From assembly GCA_963169345.1 (NCBI GenBank), contig CAUJCT010000034.1:87622-151621 (forward strand): a stretch of 64,000 nucleotides of DNA, written 5' to 3'. Position 1 is the first letter of the stretch; each line of letters opens with the position of its first letter. Under the pieces are notes generated by a model that saw only the letters and a list, made by a program, of their open reading frames with translations, made no database searches and was not told the DNA's origin. Both the position numbers and the translations under genes were made by a program. This stretch comes from Bacteroidota bacterium (GTDB lineage Bacteria; Bacteroidota; Bacteroidia; NS11-12g; UBA955). Below, in pieces: positions 41,088-50,846 of the stretch.

Positions 41088-41145
41088 CATCAACAAACAC
41101 ACATCATCGAAGCAAAGCCATTCCGAATTTTCGGGGTGGCTTTTT
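41079..41145 (+). repeat. direct repeat copy 1, including gene 3' end and terminator hairpin
   Basis: AAGACATAACATCAACAAACACACATCATCGAAGCAA(A/G)GCCATTCC...GGGGTGGCTTTT; hairpin 41114-41145. Confidence 0.92.
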
Positions 41146-41289
41146 GCACTTTAAAGTATTACAGTAGATATTTATCACATACAAAATGTCTAATCTTCGA
41201 GCTTAACGACATTTGCTGTTCAACTTGTTACCTCTAGAAAATACAATAGGTTTAGTAAATTAAGTTGACATAATTCAAACTTTTTAAGG

Positions 41290-43287
41290 TCAATAAATAA
41301 TCACTTTATCGGAAACACTATATCCTGCCACCTTAAAACAGAAGAAATATACCCCCTGATTAAGCAATACACTTTCTGTGTTTTCTGACTTATAAATCAT
41401 TTTGCCTGTTATATCAAAAACCTCTAACTGAAATGCTCTGTCAGATGAAATAAACACCTCCCCGTCACCAGGATTAGGATACAGCCTGATACCCAAATCT
41501 GAAAGAGATATCGTTTGTAGTCCCAGTTTCTTTACCCAATTAACTGTGCTGCTTTTGTTGCAGTAACCTTGTCTGCCTGCTTCTACTCTGTAATGACCAG
41601 TGTCTGTTATGCGAATGAAGTTGAGTTTTGTAACCGTTAAAATCTGATTGTTTTTGTACCATACAAAACTGTCTGCATCTGCCTGAACTGCAAAAAGGGT
41701 ATCACCACTTCTGTACAAATCAGGTGTGTCTAAAGAATAGTTGCACTCAGAGATTACAATAGTATCTGTCACTTCACAGAAAGACTGATTGACTATTTTG
41801 CAAAAATACACACCGGCTGTATCGGCAATGAAGGAGCTGAGACTACTACTGTCTTGCCATAATACACAGTGCATATTGGCAGGGGCTTTAAGCAACTTAC
41901 TGAATGATGTTCCTATAGGGTAAGCTGTGTCTTTTCCTAAAAACTGTTTGTTAATTTTAGAATGAATAGTGATAGTTTTTATTACAGTATCCTGCCTGTT
42001 TCCGTTGGAGGCAATGTAACTTACTTCATACTTTCCGGTATCGGAAAAAGTATGGCTGATATTTTTACTAGTATAACTTCCTTCGACAGGTTTTCCTGAT
42101 TTTTTAATCTGCCAGGCATGGACAGTAGATTTGAATGTGTCCTTTCCCCAAAACTGAATCTCGTTGCTTATACAGTTTTGTTCATACTTAAAATCAATCG
42201 AAGGGGTATAGAAATAAGACTGATTGAAGTTAGGCATTGCAGTTAAACTTGTGTTTTGGAGAAAATTCTTTTTAATAAGAACCTTGCATGAATCCCCAGC
42301 CATCTCCGGCCTGTCTATAACAAACAAATCCCTGCTTTGATATATGGCGCCGTATATTTTACCATCTGGCCCAAGTTGGATCTGCTGAGGTACTTTGCCT
42401 TGATCGAAATTTTTTATTCGAATTTTTTTTTGTGTAAGAAGATCAATTTGTGCTAATCCACTATCAAATTGACTTAAATAAAGATAATGAGAATTTGCAG
42501 AATATTCAAATCCTGGCACAGCAATAGACAAATTGTAGTATAAGGAATCACCAATTACTCCAGATTCGGCATCAAATGAAAATGTTTCAGTATGTCCCCA
42601 AGGACTTATATGTTGTGTGATTAATTTTCCATTAGAAGAAAACTTTAAATTAACTTGTGCAGAAGTATGATATAAGCCTTTAAACTTAACGAATGAACAA
42701 TCTAATAACCCTCTATATGTTAGCAAGTAAAGATAAAATACATTATCATTGTTTCCATGACAAATAATCCAAATATCTCTTCCATTCTGATGATTAACCG
42801 CATGTATTGGTTCATTAACAGGAGAAACTAGTTTAACTTTCTTATTTATTACTTCTCCTGAATCATTATTTCCATGTATATTAACAACAGAATACACCAA
42901 GCCACCATTTTTCCCCTGATAATCGGTACAAAACAGATATATTAATGAGTCGTTATTGGGGTGTTTGAGCAGTAAGGTACCTTGTCTTGAACTTGTTTCA
43001 TTTGTATTAATAGGAAAACCCAGATCATCTCCATTTTTAACAATTGTATTGAATTTATTATATAAAGTTATCCCATTTGAATAAAACAACAGATTGCCAC
43101 TACTGTCACAAATTGATGAACTACTTTCACTAAGTCCGAATTGACATCCAGGCAGGAATTTAACAGTATCTCCGCTGAAATCCAGTCCGTTGTGCCTCTC
43201 AAAATACCATTTCCATGCTTCTTTTTGGGCATTAGCCTGAAAAATCATCAAATAACTTACTATTAGTATAATAGTTTTAATTTTCAC
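41290..43287 (-). CDS. secreted protein, propeller-like N-terminal domain, T9SS type A sorting domain
   Basis: Signal peptide; WYFERHNGLDFSGDTVKFLPGCQFGLSESSSSICDSSGNLLFYSNG; C-terminal LYPNPGDGEVFISS...GVYFFCFKVAGYSVSDKVII. Confidence 0.85.
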   Translation of the reverse strand: MKIKTIILIVSYLMIFQANAQKEAWKWYFERHNGLDFSGDTVKFLPGCQFGLSESSSSICDSSGNLLFYSNGITLYNKFNTIVKNGDDLGFPINTNETSSRQGTLLLKHPNNDSLIYLFCTDYQGKNGGLVYSVVNIHGNNDSGEVINKKVKLVSPVNEPIHAVNHQNGRDIWIICHGNNDNVFYLYLLTYRGLLDCSFVKFKGLYHTSAQVNLKFSSNGKLITQHISPWGHTETFSFDAESGVIGDSLYYNLSIAVPGFEYSANSHYLYLSQFDSGLAQIDLLTQKKIRIKNFDQGKVPQQIQLGPDGKIYGAIYQSRDLFVIDRPEMAGDSCKVLIKKNFLQNTSLTAMPNFNQSYFYTPSIDFKYEQNCISNEIQFWGKDTFKSTVHAWQIKKSGKPVEGSYTSKNISHTFSDTGKYEVSYIASNGNRQDTVIKTITIHSKINKQFLGKDTAYPIGTSFSKLLKAPANMHCVLWQDSSSLSSFIADTAGVYFCKIVNQSFCEVTDTIVISECNYSLDTPDLYRSGDTLFAVQADADSFVWYKNNQILTVTKLNFIRITDTGHYRVEAGRQGYCNKSSTVNWVKKLGLQTISLSDLGIRLYPNPGDGEVFISSDRAFQLEVFDITGKMIYKSENTESVLLNQGVYFFCFKVAGYSVSDKVIIY

Positions 43288-43409
43288 AAAAACACAAATA
43301 TAATGTTTTTTCTTTGTATAATTAACAATACATTTACCATCAGAGAAAAAAACGAAAATATTAGACGTACCCCTTTAGCTGTTCCTTAGCCGAAAATCTG
43401 GAAAATTTA

Positions 43410-43474
43410 AACACAGGGAATCGCATGAGTGGTATGCCCATATCGGGCATACTCCTTTTGCATTCAACTGTGTT
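43410..43474. other. structured intergenic nested hairpin
   Basis: AACACAG/CTGTGTT outer stem, GAATcGCA/TGCATTC middle stem, GTATGCCC/GGGCATAC inner stem. Confidence 0.6.
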
Positions 43475-43607
43475 GGGCTTTCTAGAGCCTCGGCTGATTG
43501 AAACAAAATGGTAGTGTGCCCTTTTTATTTCGGAAAGAAAAATGCCACATTCGGAAACAAAATTTGCTTTGTATGTGAAATTAAAATCAACTTAAAACGC
43601 TTATATT

Positions 43608-46600
43608 ATGAAAAAAATCATTTCTACCTTATTCTTTCTTCTTCTGCTCTTTTCATTACACGGGCAGACTGATTATCATTGCTCGTTTGACAGCGTGTTC
43701 GCCTATCGTAAACGGATTAATCCAAATGCCGAGGCAGAGCTAAAACAGTTCATGCTCAACAGCGTGCAATTATCCCAAAAATTACCTCCAGACAAAATTT
43801 ACCCGTCCGCTAAAAGAGGATTAGCTCCAAATATGGCGAATTATGTTATTCCTATTGTAGTACACATCATTCACAAAACATCAGATACAAGCCCCGGAAC
43901 AGGAAGCAATATCAGTGATGCACAAGTGAATAACCAAATTATCGCTTTAAATAAATACTTCAAACCATACGGCATCCAGTTTTGTCTGGCTACCAAGGAT
44001 GCGGCAGGCAATCCAATGACGGGTATTACCAGAAGAGGGCATTCACTGACTAATTACCGTGAGAACCTTGACGAGGCAGACCTGATGAGCCTTGATCTCT
44101 TTCAAAGGGACAAATATCTAAATATTTGGGTTGTGAACAGCATTTTGGATGACAATGGCGTTGATCAGGGGCAGACGGGCTCAGGCTCATTTCCTGACAG
44201 TCGCAAACGAGGTGTAGTTATAAGAGCCAGATTCTTCGGCGACAGTATGACTTGTGTCTCATGCAACTTACACACTCAGGCAAGAGGAAAAACTCTTGTA
44301 CATGAGATTGGACACCTGCTCGGACTTCTTCATACACATGAAGGAGGCTGTCAGGGAACCGATACAAGCAATTGCTCAAAAGCAGGTGACTACATCTGCG
44401 ACACCCCTCCAATGGAGTTTCTTGATTTCAATTGTGTTGACACTAATACTTGCATAGAAACACCTGTAGGATATGACTTTATAGATCCTATACACAATTA
44501 TATGAGCTATAAGCGCGAAACATGCCTAGATACCTTCACTCCACAGCAGGTTCGTGTTATGTACTACAACATCGAAACCTATTTTGAGACCAATATAGAC
44601 ATTGACAACATAAAGGCGACGACCGACGATTGGTGCGGGTATGTTACCGCCCTGTTCAAGGCTGAAAACAACCTTCTGTGTAATCCTAATCTCATCAGGT
44701 TGACCGCACTTGATAGCAATTCTGCGCATGACTATGATTGGACGATATACAATCAGGCTACTAAAACAACAACAAAGGTCAGCACCGGATCAGATAACTA
44801 CCTGCTGCACAATTTCAGTGCCTACGGAACTTATGACATTACCCTAACCGTCACCGACAATAGTAACAACAAAGTTATACGAACACAGAAATCTCTCATC
44901 AAGATTATCAACTGTGGCGGAAGATTAAGTAGTACAAGAGGAAATTGGTATTTCGGAGAATATGCCGGTTTGGAATTCAGACAGAATGCAACAATTCCTA
45001 ATATTAAATCATGGGAAGGGGCATTTTCCCAACCAAAATCAAATCTTAATTCTCTCGAAGGATGCCTAGTTCAAAACAACAAAAATGGAGGACTTTTGTT
45101 TTACGCAGGAGGTAAAGCAAAGTATGATAGCGGAGGAAATCCTGACAAGGACAGCTTTTATGTGTATGATAAAGACCATCGCCTGATGCCAAACGGAATT
45201 CTTCTGGGAACAAGTACTTCCTCTTATGGCGGTTTATCTATTCCGGTTCCCGGCAGCGGGAAAAGATTTTACCTGTTCACTACCAACCATGATAACTTAA
45301 ATAGGCTTTATGCAGAGGATTGTTACGGCCTGAGATACAGTATCATTGATACCTCTCTAAACAGTGGCAAGGGTGATGTTGAAACTGCGAACAAAAACAA
45401 ACCCATAAAATTACCCTTTAACAGGCCTAAATCAGTTCTTGATTCCGCCCTCATAGCAGGCGAAGGTATCGCCGCCATACCAGGCTGTGACAGTGCATTT
45501 TATTATCTAATCGTTACATCCATGCACAAGGATTCCCTGCTAGGCAGATCTATTGAGATTTTCAAAGTAAACTCAACTGGAATTACACATCATTTTCAAT
45601 ATTGGCATTCAGCGAACTTCTCGGCTATTGGCAGTATTGTTGCCTCACCTGACGGAAGACTTGTTAGTGTTTGTGGGCTACTGTTTGAGTTTGACCGTGA
45701 TGCAGGAACACTTGCATTCTTGAAAGACTTGCAAGATAAAGATAGCTCAGGTGTTCCATTAGGGGATTTTTACCATGCCCGCTTCAGTCCAAACTCAAAA
45801 ATTTTGTATATTCTAAGACACATTCTGATCAGTCCGGGTGAATTTTCAAAGGAACTCAGACAATACGACTTAAGCACTGATTTGAATAAGCCTTCAACTA
45901 CTACCTTAAAGGTAAATGCTTTTAGCCTTCAAAATGCACCGGACGGCAGGATGTATATTTCACAATATGCAGATAACTATATGAGCTATTTGGCAAAGCC
46001 TAATTCGTCCAACACATTTACAGCCAATAATTTCGATCTTCAAACAGATAAAGTGTATTTAAAGATGGGAACGGCGAACATGAAAAGCATGGGTGGTCTG
46101 CCGAATTTTATCGATGCTGTCCCTCAAAAGGATCTGGTAAAATCCGTCTTTCACAGGATTACAAGCTGCAACCAAGTGTATTTCTATACCAACCATACCT
46201 GCGGCTCAAGCTATTTATGGAACTTCGGTGACTCAGGGTCGGGAAGCGGCAAGTCCGTATCACACAGCTACAGCGGAAAGACGGACACCTTTTATGTGAC
46301 CCTTACGGTTGACGGAACAACGACCTATTACGACACCATCCGCTTCGGATTCTCAGGCACTGCCATCGGTGGGCCGAATACCACATGTGATACCTCTAAC
46401 AAGAGCGTTTTCTACCTGAGCCCTCCCCAACCCGGATTGTATGAATACTACTGGTCCGCCAGCAATGGAGCGGTGACAAGCAATCCTTCACTGATCTATG
46501 CCGATGTGAAATGGAGCCAGGATAATGGATATGTAAGGGTAATCGCAACTGACAAATACGGTTGCAAGGATACGGCGACCAGGAACTTCCAGTTCTCAAA

Positions 46601-49600
46601 CCTTATCCAGAATAATTCCATTTCCGTTACCAACGACTGCCAGTTGTCTCCAATTACCGGCAGTACACCCACGGGCGGAAGCGGCAACTACAAGTATATT
46701 TGGAGGGTGAAACCCGAAGGGGGCAAATGGAGCACCCTCGCCGACACGACCAGAAGCCTGACACCCCTGCCTACAAGCCAGATCATGGAGTACCAACGAT
46801 GGGTAAAATCGGGAGGTTGTATCAGCTACAGCAATGTGGTTTCGGCGGCATCTCTGGACAATGCGAACAGATTGGCCCTTGTTGCACTCGACAGTTCCTA
46901 TTGTTATATGCGCATAAAGGGAAGTCATGTCAAGAAATTTTATCCAGGCGCAACCGTTACCTGGCAGATAAGTACTGACTTGGCCACATGGTCTACCTAT
47001 TCTGCGCCAAGCGATACATTAACAAATAGCGTATCCAGGACAAGCCCAAAGTCCTATTACCGCAGAAAGGTAGTTTTTGCCGCTTGCACTTCATACAGCA
47101 ATGTAATTGAGGAGTCGCCTATCATTCTTCAACAACCCAACGAAATTGAATATTGCGATTCGCTTGAGTTTCCTCTTGTTTTCACTTATAAGATTGCGAA
47201 GAACTTTATCGCCCAGTGGCAATACAAGCATGACAGCCTCGGGCCGGAATACTGGGTACCCCATTCTAGGGATATTGGCTCGCAGGATACCCTCTTCGAG
47301 ATGTATCAGAACGATACGGATAATATCCAAGGCGGCGATTCCATCAGACTCCTTGTAAGAAGCATAGGCTGTCCTTATGGCTTGAATTCGGTGTATTCCA
47401 AGATTATTGTGCCGAAGAAAATCGACACACTTGTCATTCTCCGGCAGCCCAAGGATACTACCGTCAATGCAGGGAATTCTGCAAGATTCAGTTTAGGTGT
47501 TAACCTGCATTCCCGCTGTTCCTACGTCTGGCAGTTTTCCGCTGATGGCAACACAGGGTGGACTGATATGGCAGGTACCGACGACTCCCTGTATCATATC
47601 CAGTTTACGGGAGCCTGCCAAAACAATTTCTATTACAGGGCTAGAGTCATCCATCCTTGTACCACTAAATACTCCAACAAGGCGAAACTGACCCTGACCA
47701 ACCTGAATAACCCGACATTCGACTACTGGATGAAGGACCAATGGAAGGATACTGGTCGTGAAAAGAACATGGATACCATTGATCTGGTAAGAAGCCCGGA
47801 CCTTTGGCTCAGGAACAAGAAAGACAGTGTAAAGATACACCAGTTCGCCATTTCGAACATAGACACTAACTGGATATTTGTCACCATCAGGAACAAGGGT
47901 ATTAATCCGACCAACAAAGCTAAACTCTATCTCTACTGGACATGGGCGTCAACAGGAGAGCAGTGGCGCAAGAGCTGGACTTACAATGCCTCCAACAGGA
48001 TCAACAACCGCCCGATGGGTGGGGAAATCAACAAGATTGGGATTCCCATTGACACCATAGCCAAGGGGGACTCTCTGACCATCGCCGTTCCCTGGACGCA
48101 AATGCCACAGCTTAACTGGTACGACCTGACTAAGACCTTCTGGAACGACCGAATAAACATTTGCTATCTAGCAAGGATCGAGACCTGCGACATTGACCCC
48201 TTCGGAATGACATTCAGGGAAAAAATGGATGTCAAGTATAATGTGGCATACAACAACAACATTGTCACAAGAAACAGCTACATCATTGAAATGCAGGCTC
48301 CTAATGATGACCATGATGACCATTCAGGTAGTGGCGGGCAGACCGAACAGGTTTTCAAATCCCGCCCCGACATTAACAGCGGAGGTGTCATCAGGGTTGA
48401 GAACGTGAATGACCAGGCCGACGAGATAAAATTCTGCGTATCCCTGAAGGAACCAGCTTACCTGACCAAGGCTAACGCCTATCTGGAAATTGGAGAAGAC
48501 CTGCATTCAGCGTGGATTGCAAGCGGTTCGTATAGCAGCGGTCTTGTACATGTCGAACACAATATCTACCAGATGAGTGGTGCCGATGCCTGTATTTATA
48601 ACATCGCGGTGGACTCCGGCTTTGCAGACGGCATCAGGATGTACTTCGCCTATAAGGATGCCAACGTGAGATTCCCTGACGCAAGTGTTTATAATTTTTC
48701 AGTAAGGCAGTATGACCAGGAGGATGAATATATCGGCGAGTGCTGGTTCCAGGTTAGGGATAACCCCTTTGTACCTACCGACACTACCGAAACCGACTCT
48801 GTCATGACTGCCTGTGACTGGAGCGGTTCCGGAGGACTGATCGGCTATACGGTTGAGAAACCCTCGTGGCCACATACTATTTACGATGTGATCGCTGAGG
48901 ATTACATTTCCATAAATGGAAGCGGAATGTACTCACTTCCTGAAGGGGAATATGTAATAACATGTAGCAGCACATATCATGTCTATAAGACGAATCTTAT
49001 GGTGTATTCTGTCAACCCCACACCTGTCAACAGCATTGACACCGTTTGGTACAACTGCGATAACCCCGATGAAGTGACTTACTTCTCGCCTTGTGAAAAC
49101 GGGATAATGTACGACATGCTTAATCAAGTAGTTGATGAATCGGAACCAGGTCAGTATTTACTCAATCCTCAGGAAACTACTTATACATTTATTTGTGACG
49201 ACTCATCTAATTGCTTCCGGTATATCAGAACAATTGTATTTAAAGATATTCTGGTAGTGCCGGGTTTCACTTCTAATTACCTGACAGGGATGTACAATCG
49301 CCAGGAGCATCCTTGCTGCTTTATTGATTTAACTGAAGCAGAGTGCGACGGAGAAACGCCTTTAACATTCGGTCAGGAAATACAGGTTTACGATATGAAT
49401 GCCGACTTCCTGTACCAGACCAATCTGGAATTATATGGCAGCACGGTCCTTGGGTTCAGGTTTTGTCCTCCTCAATGGGATACAAGTTCAAATGTCATCA
49501 GTAACTGGTACAGCATCGTTATAAGAAATGATGAGTGCAGTTTCTGCCGCATGGACTTCATGTGCGATTCGTTAGCAGACCCTGAACCTTTTATCATTCT

Positions 49601-49949
49601 GAATTATCCATCATGGAAATTGAATGTCAATCAAGGTAATGAGTTCAGAAATGTCAAGTCGAGCGCCGAGGTTGATACGTTTGGAAAGCCTGGAAAACTG
49701 CCTACCAGTGTATCAATTTATCCCAACCCGACAACATCTGAAGTGAATTTAAAAGTAATCAGTGTTTATAGCACTCATCTCTCAGTATACATTAACGATG
49801 CTGCTGGTCAGTTAGTATACACAGGCAGCTTTGAAACTTCCAACAATTCACTCAGTGCTAAAATTGATTTGTCAGGGCTTGCCAGCGGTGTTTATACTGT
49901 TTTTATACCTGAACTCAATTATTATTATAAGCTGGTGATTATACGGTGA
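43608..49949 (+). CDS. large secreted M43-type (pappalysin-like) zinc metalloprotease with PKD domain and T9SS type A sorting domain
   Basis: Signal peptide; HEIGHLLGLLHTHE zinc motif, NYMSYKRETC Met-turn region; WYFGEYAGLEF propeller-like domain; PKD-like YLWNFGDSGSGSGKSVSHSYS; C-terminal SIYPNPTTSEVNLKV...GVYTVFI. Confidence 0.9.
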   Translation: MKKIISTLFFLLLLFSLHGQTDYHCSFDSVFAYRKRINPNAEAELKQFMLNSVQLSQKLPPDKIYPSAKRGLAPNMANYVIPIVVHIIHKTSDTSPGTGSNISDAQVNNQIIALNKYFKPYGIQFCLATKDAAGNPMTGITRRGHSLTNYRENLDEADLMSLDLFQRDKYLNIWVVNSILDDNGVDQGQTGSGSFPDSRKRGVVIRARFFGDSMTCVSCNLHTQARGKTLVHEIGHLLGLLHTHEGGCQGTDTSNCSKAGDYICDTPPMEFLDFNCVDTNTCIETPVGYDFIDPIHNYMSYKRETCLDTFTPQQVRVMYYNIETYFETNIDIDNIKATTDDWCGYVTALFKAENNLLCNPNLIRLTALDSNSAHDYDWTIYNQATKTTTKVSTGSDNYLLHNFSAYGTYDITLTVTDNSNNKVIRTQKSLIKIINCGGRLSSTRGNWYFGEYAGLEFRQNATIPNIKSWEGAFSQPKSNLNSLEGCLVQNNKNGGLLFYAGGKAKYDSGGNPDKDSFYVYDKDHRLMPNGILLGTSTSSYGGLSIPVPGSGKRFYLFTTNHDNLNRLYAEDCYGLRYSIIDTSLNSGKGDVETANKNKPIKLPFNRPKSVLDSALIAGEGIAAIPGCDSAFYYLIVTSMHKDSLLGRSIEIFKVNSTGITHHFQYWHSANFSAIGSIVASPDGRLVSVCGLLFEFDRDAGTLAFLKDLQDKDSSGVPLGDFYHARFSPNSKILYILRHILISPGEFSKELRQYDLSTDLNKPSTTTLKVNAFSLQNAPDGRMYISQYADNYMSYLAKPNSSNTFTANNFDLQTDKVYLKMGTANMKSMGGLPNFIDAVPQKDLVKSVFHRITSCNQVYFYTNHTCGSSYLWNFGDSGSGSGKSVSHSYSGKTDTFYVTLTVDGTTTYYDTIRFGFSGTAIGGPNTTCDTSNKSVFYLSPPQPGLYEYYWSASNGAVTSNPSLIYADVKWSQDNGYVRVIATDKYGCKDTATRNFQFSNLIQNNSISVTNDCQLSPITGSTPTGGSGNYKYIWRVKPEGGKWSTLADTTRSLTPLPTSQIMEYQRWVKSGGCISYSNVVSAASLDNANRLALVALDSSYCYMRIKGSHVKKFYPGATVTWQISTDLATWSTYSAPSDTLTNSVSRTSPKSYYRRKVVFAACTSYSNVIEESPIILQQPNEIEYCDSLEFPLVFTYKIAKNFIAQWQYKHDSLGPEYWVPHSRDIGSQDTLFEMYQNDTDNIQGGDSIRLLVRSIGCPYGLNSVYSKIIVPKKIDTLVILRQPKDTTVNAGNSARFSLGVNLHSRCSYVWQFSADGNTGWTDMAGTDDSLYHIQFTGACQNNFYYRARVIHPCTTKYSNKAKLTLTNLNNPTFDYWMKDQWKDTGREKNMDTIDLVRSPDLWLRNKKDSVKIHQFAISNIDTNWIFVTIRNKGINPTNKAKLYLYWTWASTGEQWRKSWTYNASNRINNRPMGGEINKIGIPIDTIAKGDSLTIAVPWTQMPQLNWYDLTKTFWNDRINICYLARIETCDIDPFGMTFREKMDVKYNVAYNNNIVTRNSYIIEMQAPNDDHDDHSGSGGQTEQVFKSRPDINSGGVIRVENVNDQADEIKFCVSLKEPAYLTKANAYLEIGEDLHSAWIASGSYSSGLVHVEHNIYQMSGADACIYNIAVDSGFADGIRMYFAYKDANVRFPDASVYNFSVRQYDQEDEYIGECWFQVRDNPFVPTDTTETDSVMTACDWSGSGGLIGYTVEKPSWPHTIYDVIAEDYISINGSGMYSLPEGEYVITCSSTYHVYKTNLMVYSVNPTPVNSIDTVWYNCDNPDEVTYFSPCENGIMYDMLNQVVDESEPGQYLLNPQETTYTFICDDSSNCFRYIRTIVFKDILVVPGFTSNYLTGMYNRQEHPCCFIDLTEAECDGETPLTFGQEIQVYDMNADFLYQTNLELYGSTVLGFRFCPPQWDTSSNVISNWYSIVIRNDECSFCRMDFMCDSLADPEPFIILNYPSWKLNVNQGNEFRNVKSSAEVDTFGKPGKLPTSVSIYPNPTTSEVNLKVISVYSTHLSVYINDAAGQLVYTGSFETSNNSLSAKIDLSGLASGVYTVFIPELNYYYKLVIIR

Positions 49950-49969
49950 AATATCTGCTTCAAGCAATT

Positions 49970-50002
49970 AAAATCCTCGGTGTTTAATTTACCGGGGATT
50001 TT
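49970..50002 (+). terminator. intrinsic terminator-like hairpin after the M43 gene
   Basis: AAAATCCtCGGTgtttaatttACCGgGGATTTT. Confidence 0.75.
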
Positions 50003-50367
50003 AAACTTTAACATATTTACTTGTGAATATTCCAATACCATATTTTTTTAAAAACCAAAAGCTTCAAATGAAACCATATGTTAAGCTATTTGCAAATGTG
50101 CTAACCTAATATGACCATAAATTCTCAAAATAAATTTTATTTAGCAATGATAAAATTTCCAATGTGGAGAAACCTGCAGATGAATTGCCGGGTCGAGCAA
50201 AATGTAAAATCTGTTTGAATGTTCGGAAAGATTATTTTTGGAGTTACAGATTTTAAGGCAATATATTTGAATTGAAAGTGCACTAAAAACATCAGCAGTA
50301 TGCTAGCTCAAAAGCTGGCTTTTTTAAGAATTGACAGCCTTTTCTTATGGAGCTTGTAAAAATATTA

Positions 50368-50436
50368 AGACATAACATCAACAAACACACATCATCGAAG
50401 CAAGGCCATTCCAATTTTTTTTTGGGGTGGCTTTTG
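50368..50436 (+). repeat. direct repeat copy 2 with terminator-like hairpin
   Basis: 37 nt identical to 41079-41115, then one mismatch and continued match; hairpin retained. Confidence 0.92.
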
Positions 50437-50629
50437 TTTGTTATTGGCCCCTCATAATTCTTTACTTCTCATTTATGTATTTCGCATTAAATCAGTAATT
50501 TATTGTTATAAACTAAGGTTTTTTTTGAAGCATCTTGTATTTGTTTTAAAATTCTTTGAAAATGAGGATATTAAGATATTAAGCTAAGTCAAAAAATACT
50601 TCAAAACTGATTATTGTCATGTTATTGGA

Positions 50630-50643
50630 GTGACTGGGGTCAT
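50630..50643. promoter_or_regulatory. candidate CRP/FNR-family site upstream of ccoS
   Basis: GTGACTGGGGTCAT: TGAC-N4-GTCA palindrome. Confidence 0.35.
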
Positions 50644-50677
50644 GATGTTCCGTAAGGGTATAAAATAATTTTGAACC

Positions 50678-50830
50678 ATGGAAATCATGATAATATTAAT
50701 CAGTGCAAGTCTGCTGCTAGCATTGTTTTTTCTTTACATGTTCATTAAGGCAACCCGCAAGGGGCAATTCAGAGATACTTACACGCCTTCTGTAAGAATT
50801 CTGTTCGACGATAACGAAACCAAAAAATAA
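50678..50830 (+). CDS. ccoS: cbb3-type cytochrome oxidase assembly protein CcoS
   Basis: Not in ORF track (50 aa): MEIMIILISASLLLALFFLYMFIKATRKGQFRDTYTPSVRILFDDNETKK; immediately upstream of ccoNO. Confidence 0.88.
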   Translation: MEIMIILISASLLLALFFLYMFIKATRKGQFRDTYTPSVRILFDDNETKK

Positions 50831-50846
50831 TTACATCCAAAATAAT

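Noticed and set aside
46396-48506. Many antisense and alternative-frame ORFs inside the 2113-aa gene (e.g. 46596-46928, 47493-47840)
   Set aside because: Explained by the higher GC and codon bias of the sense frame; no domain-like sequence.
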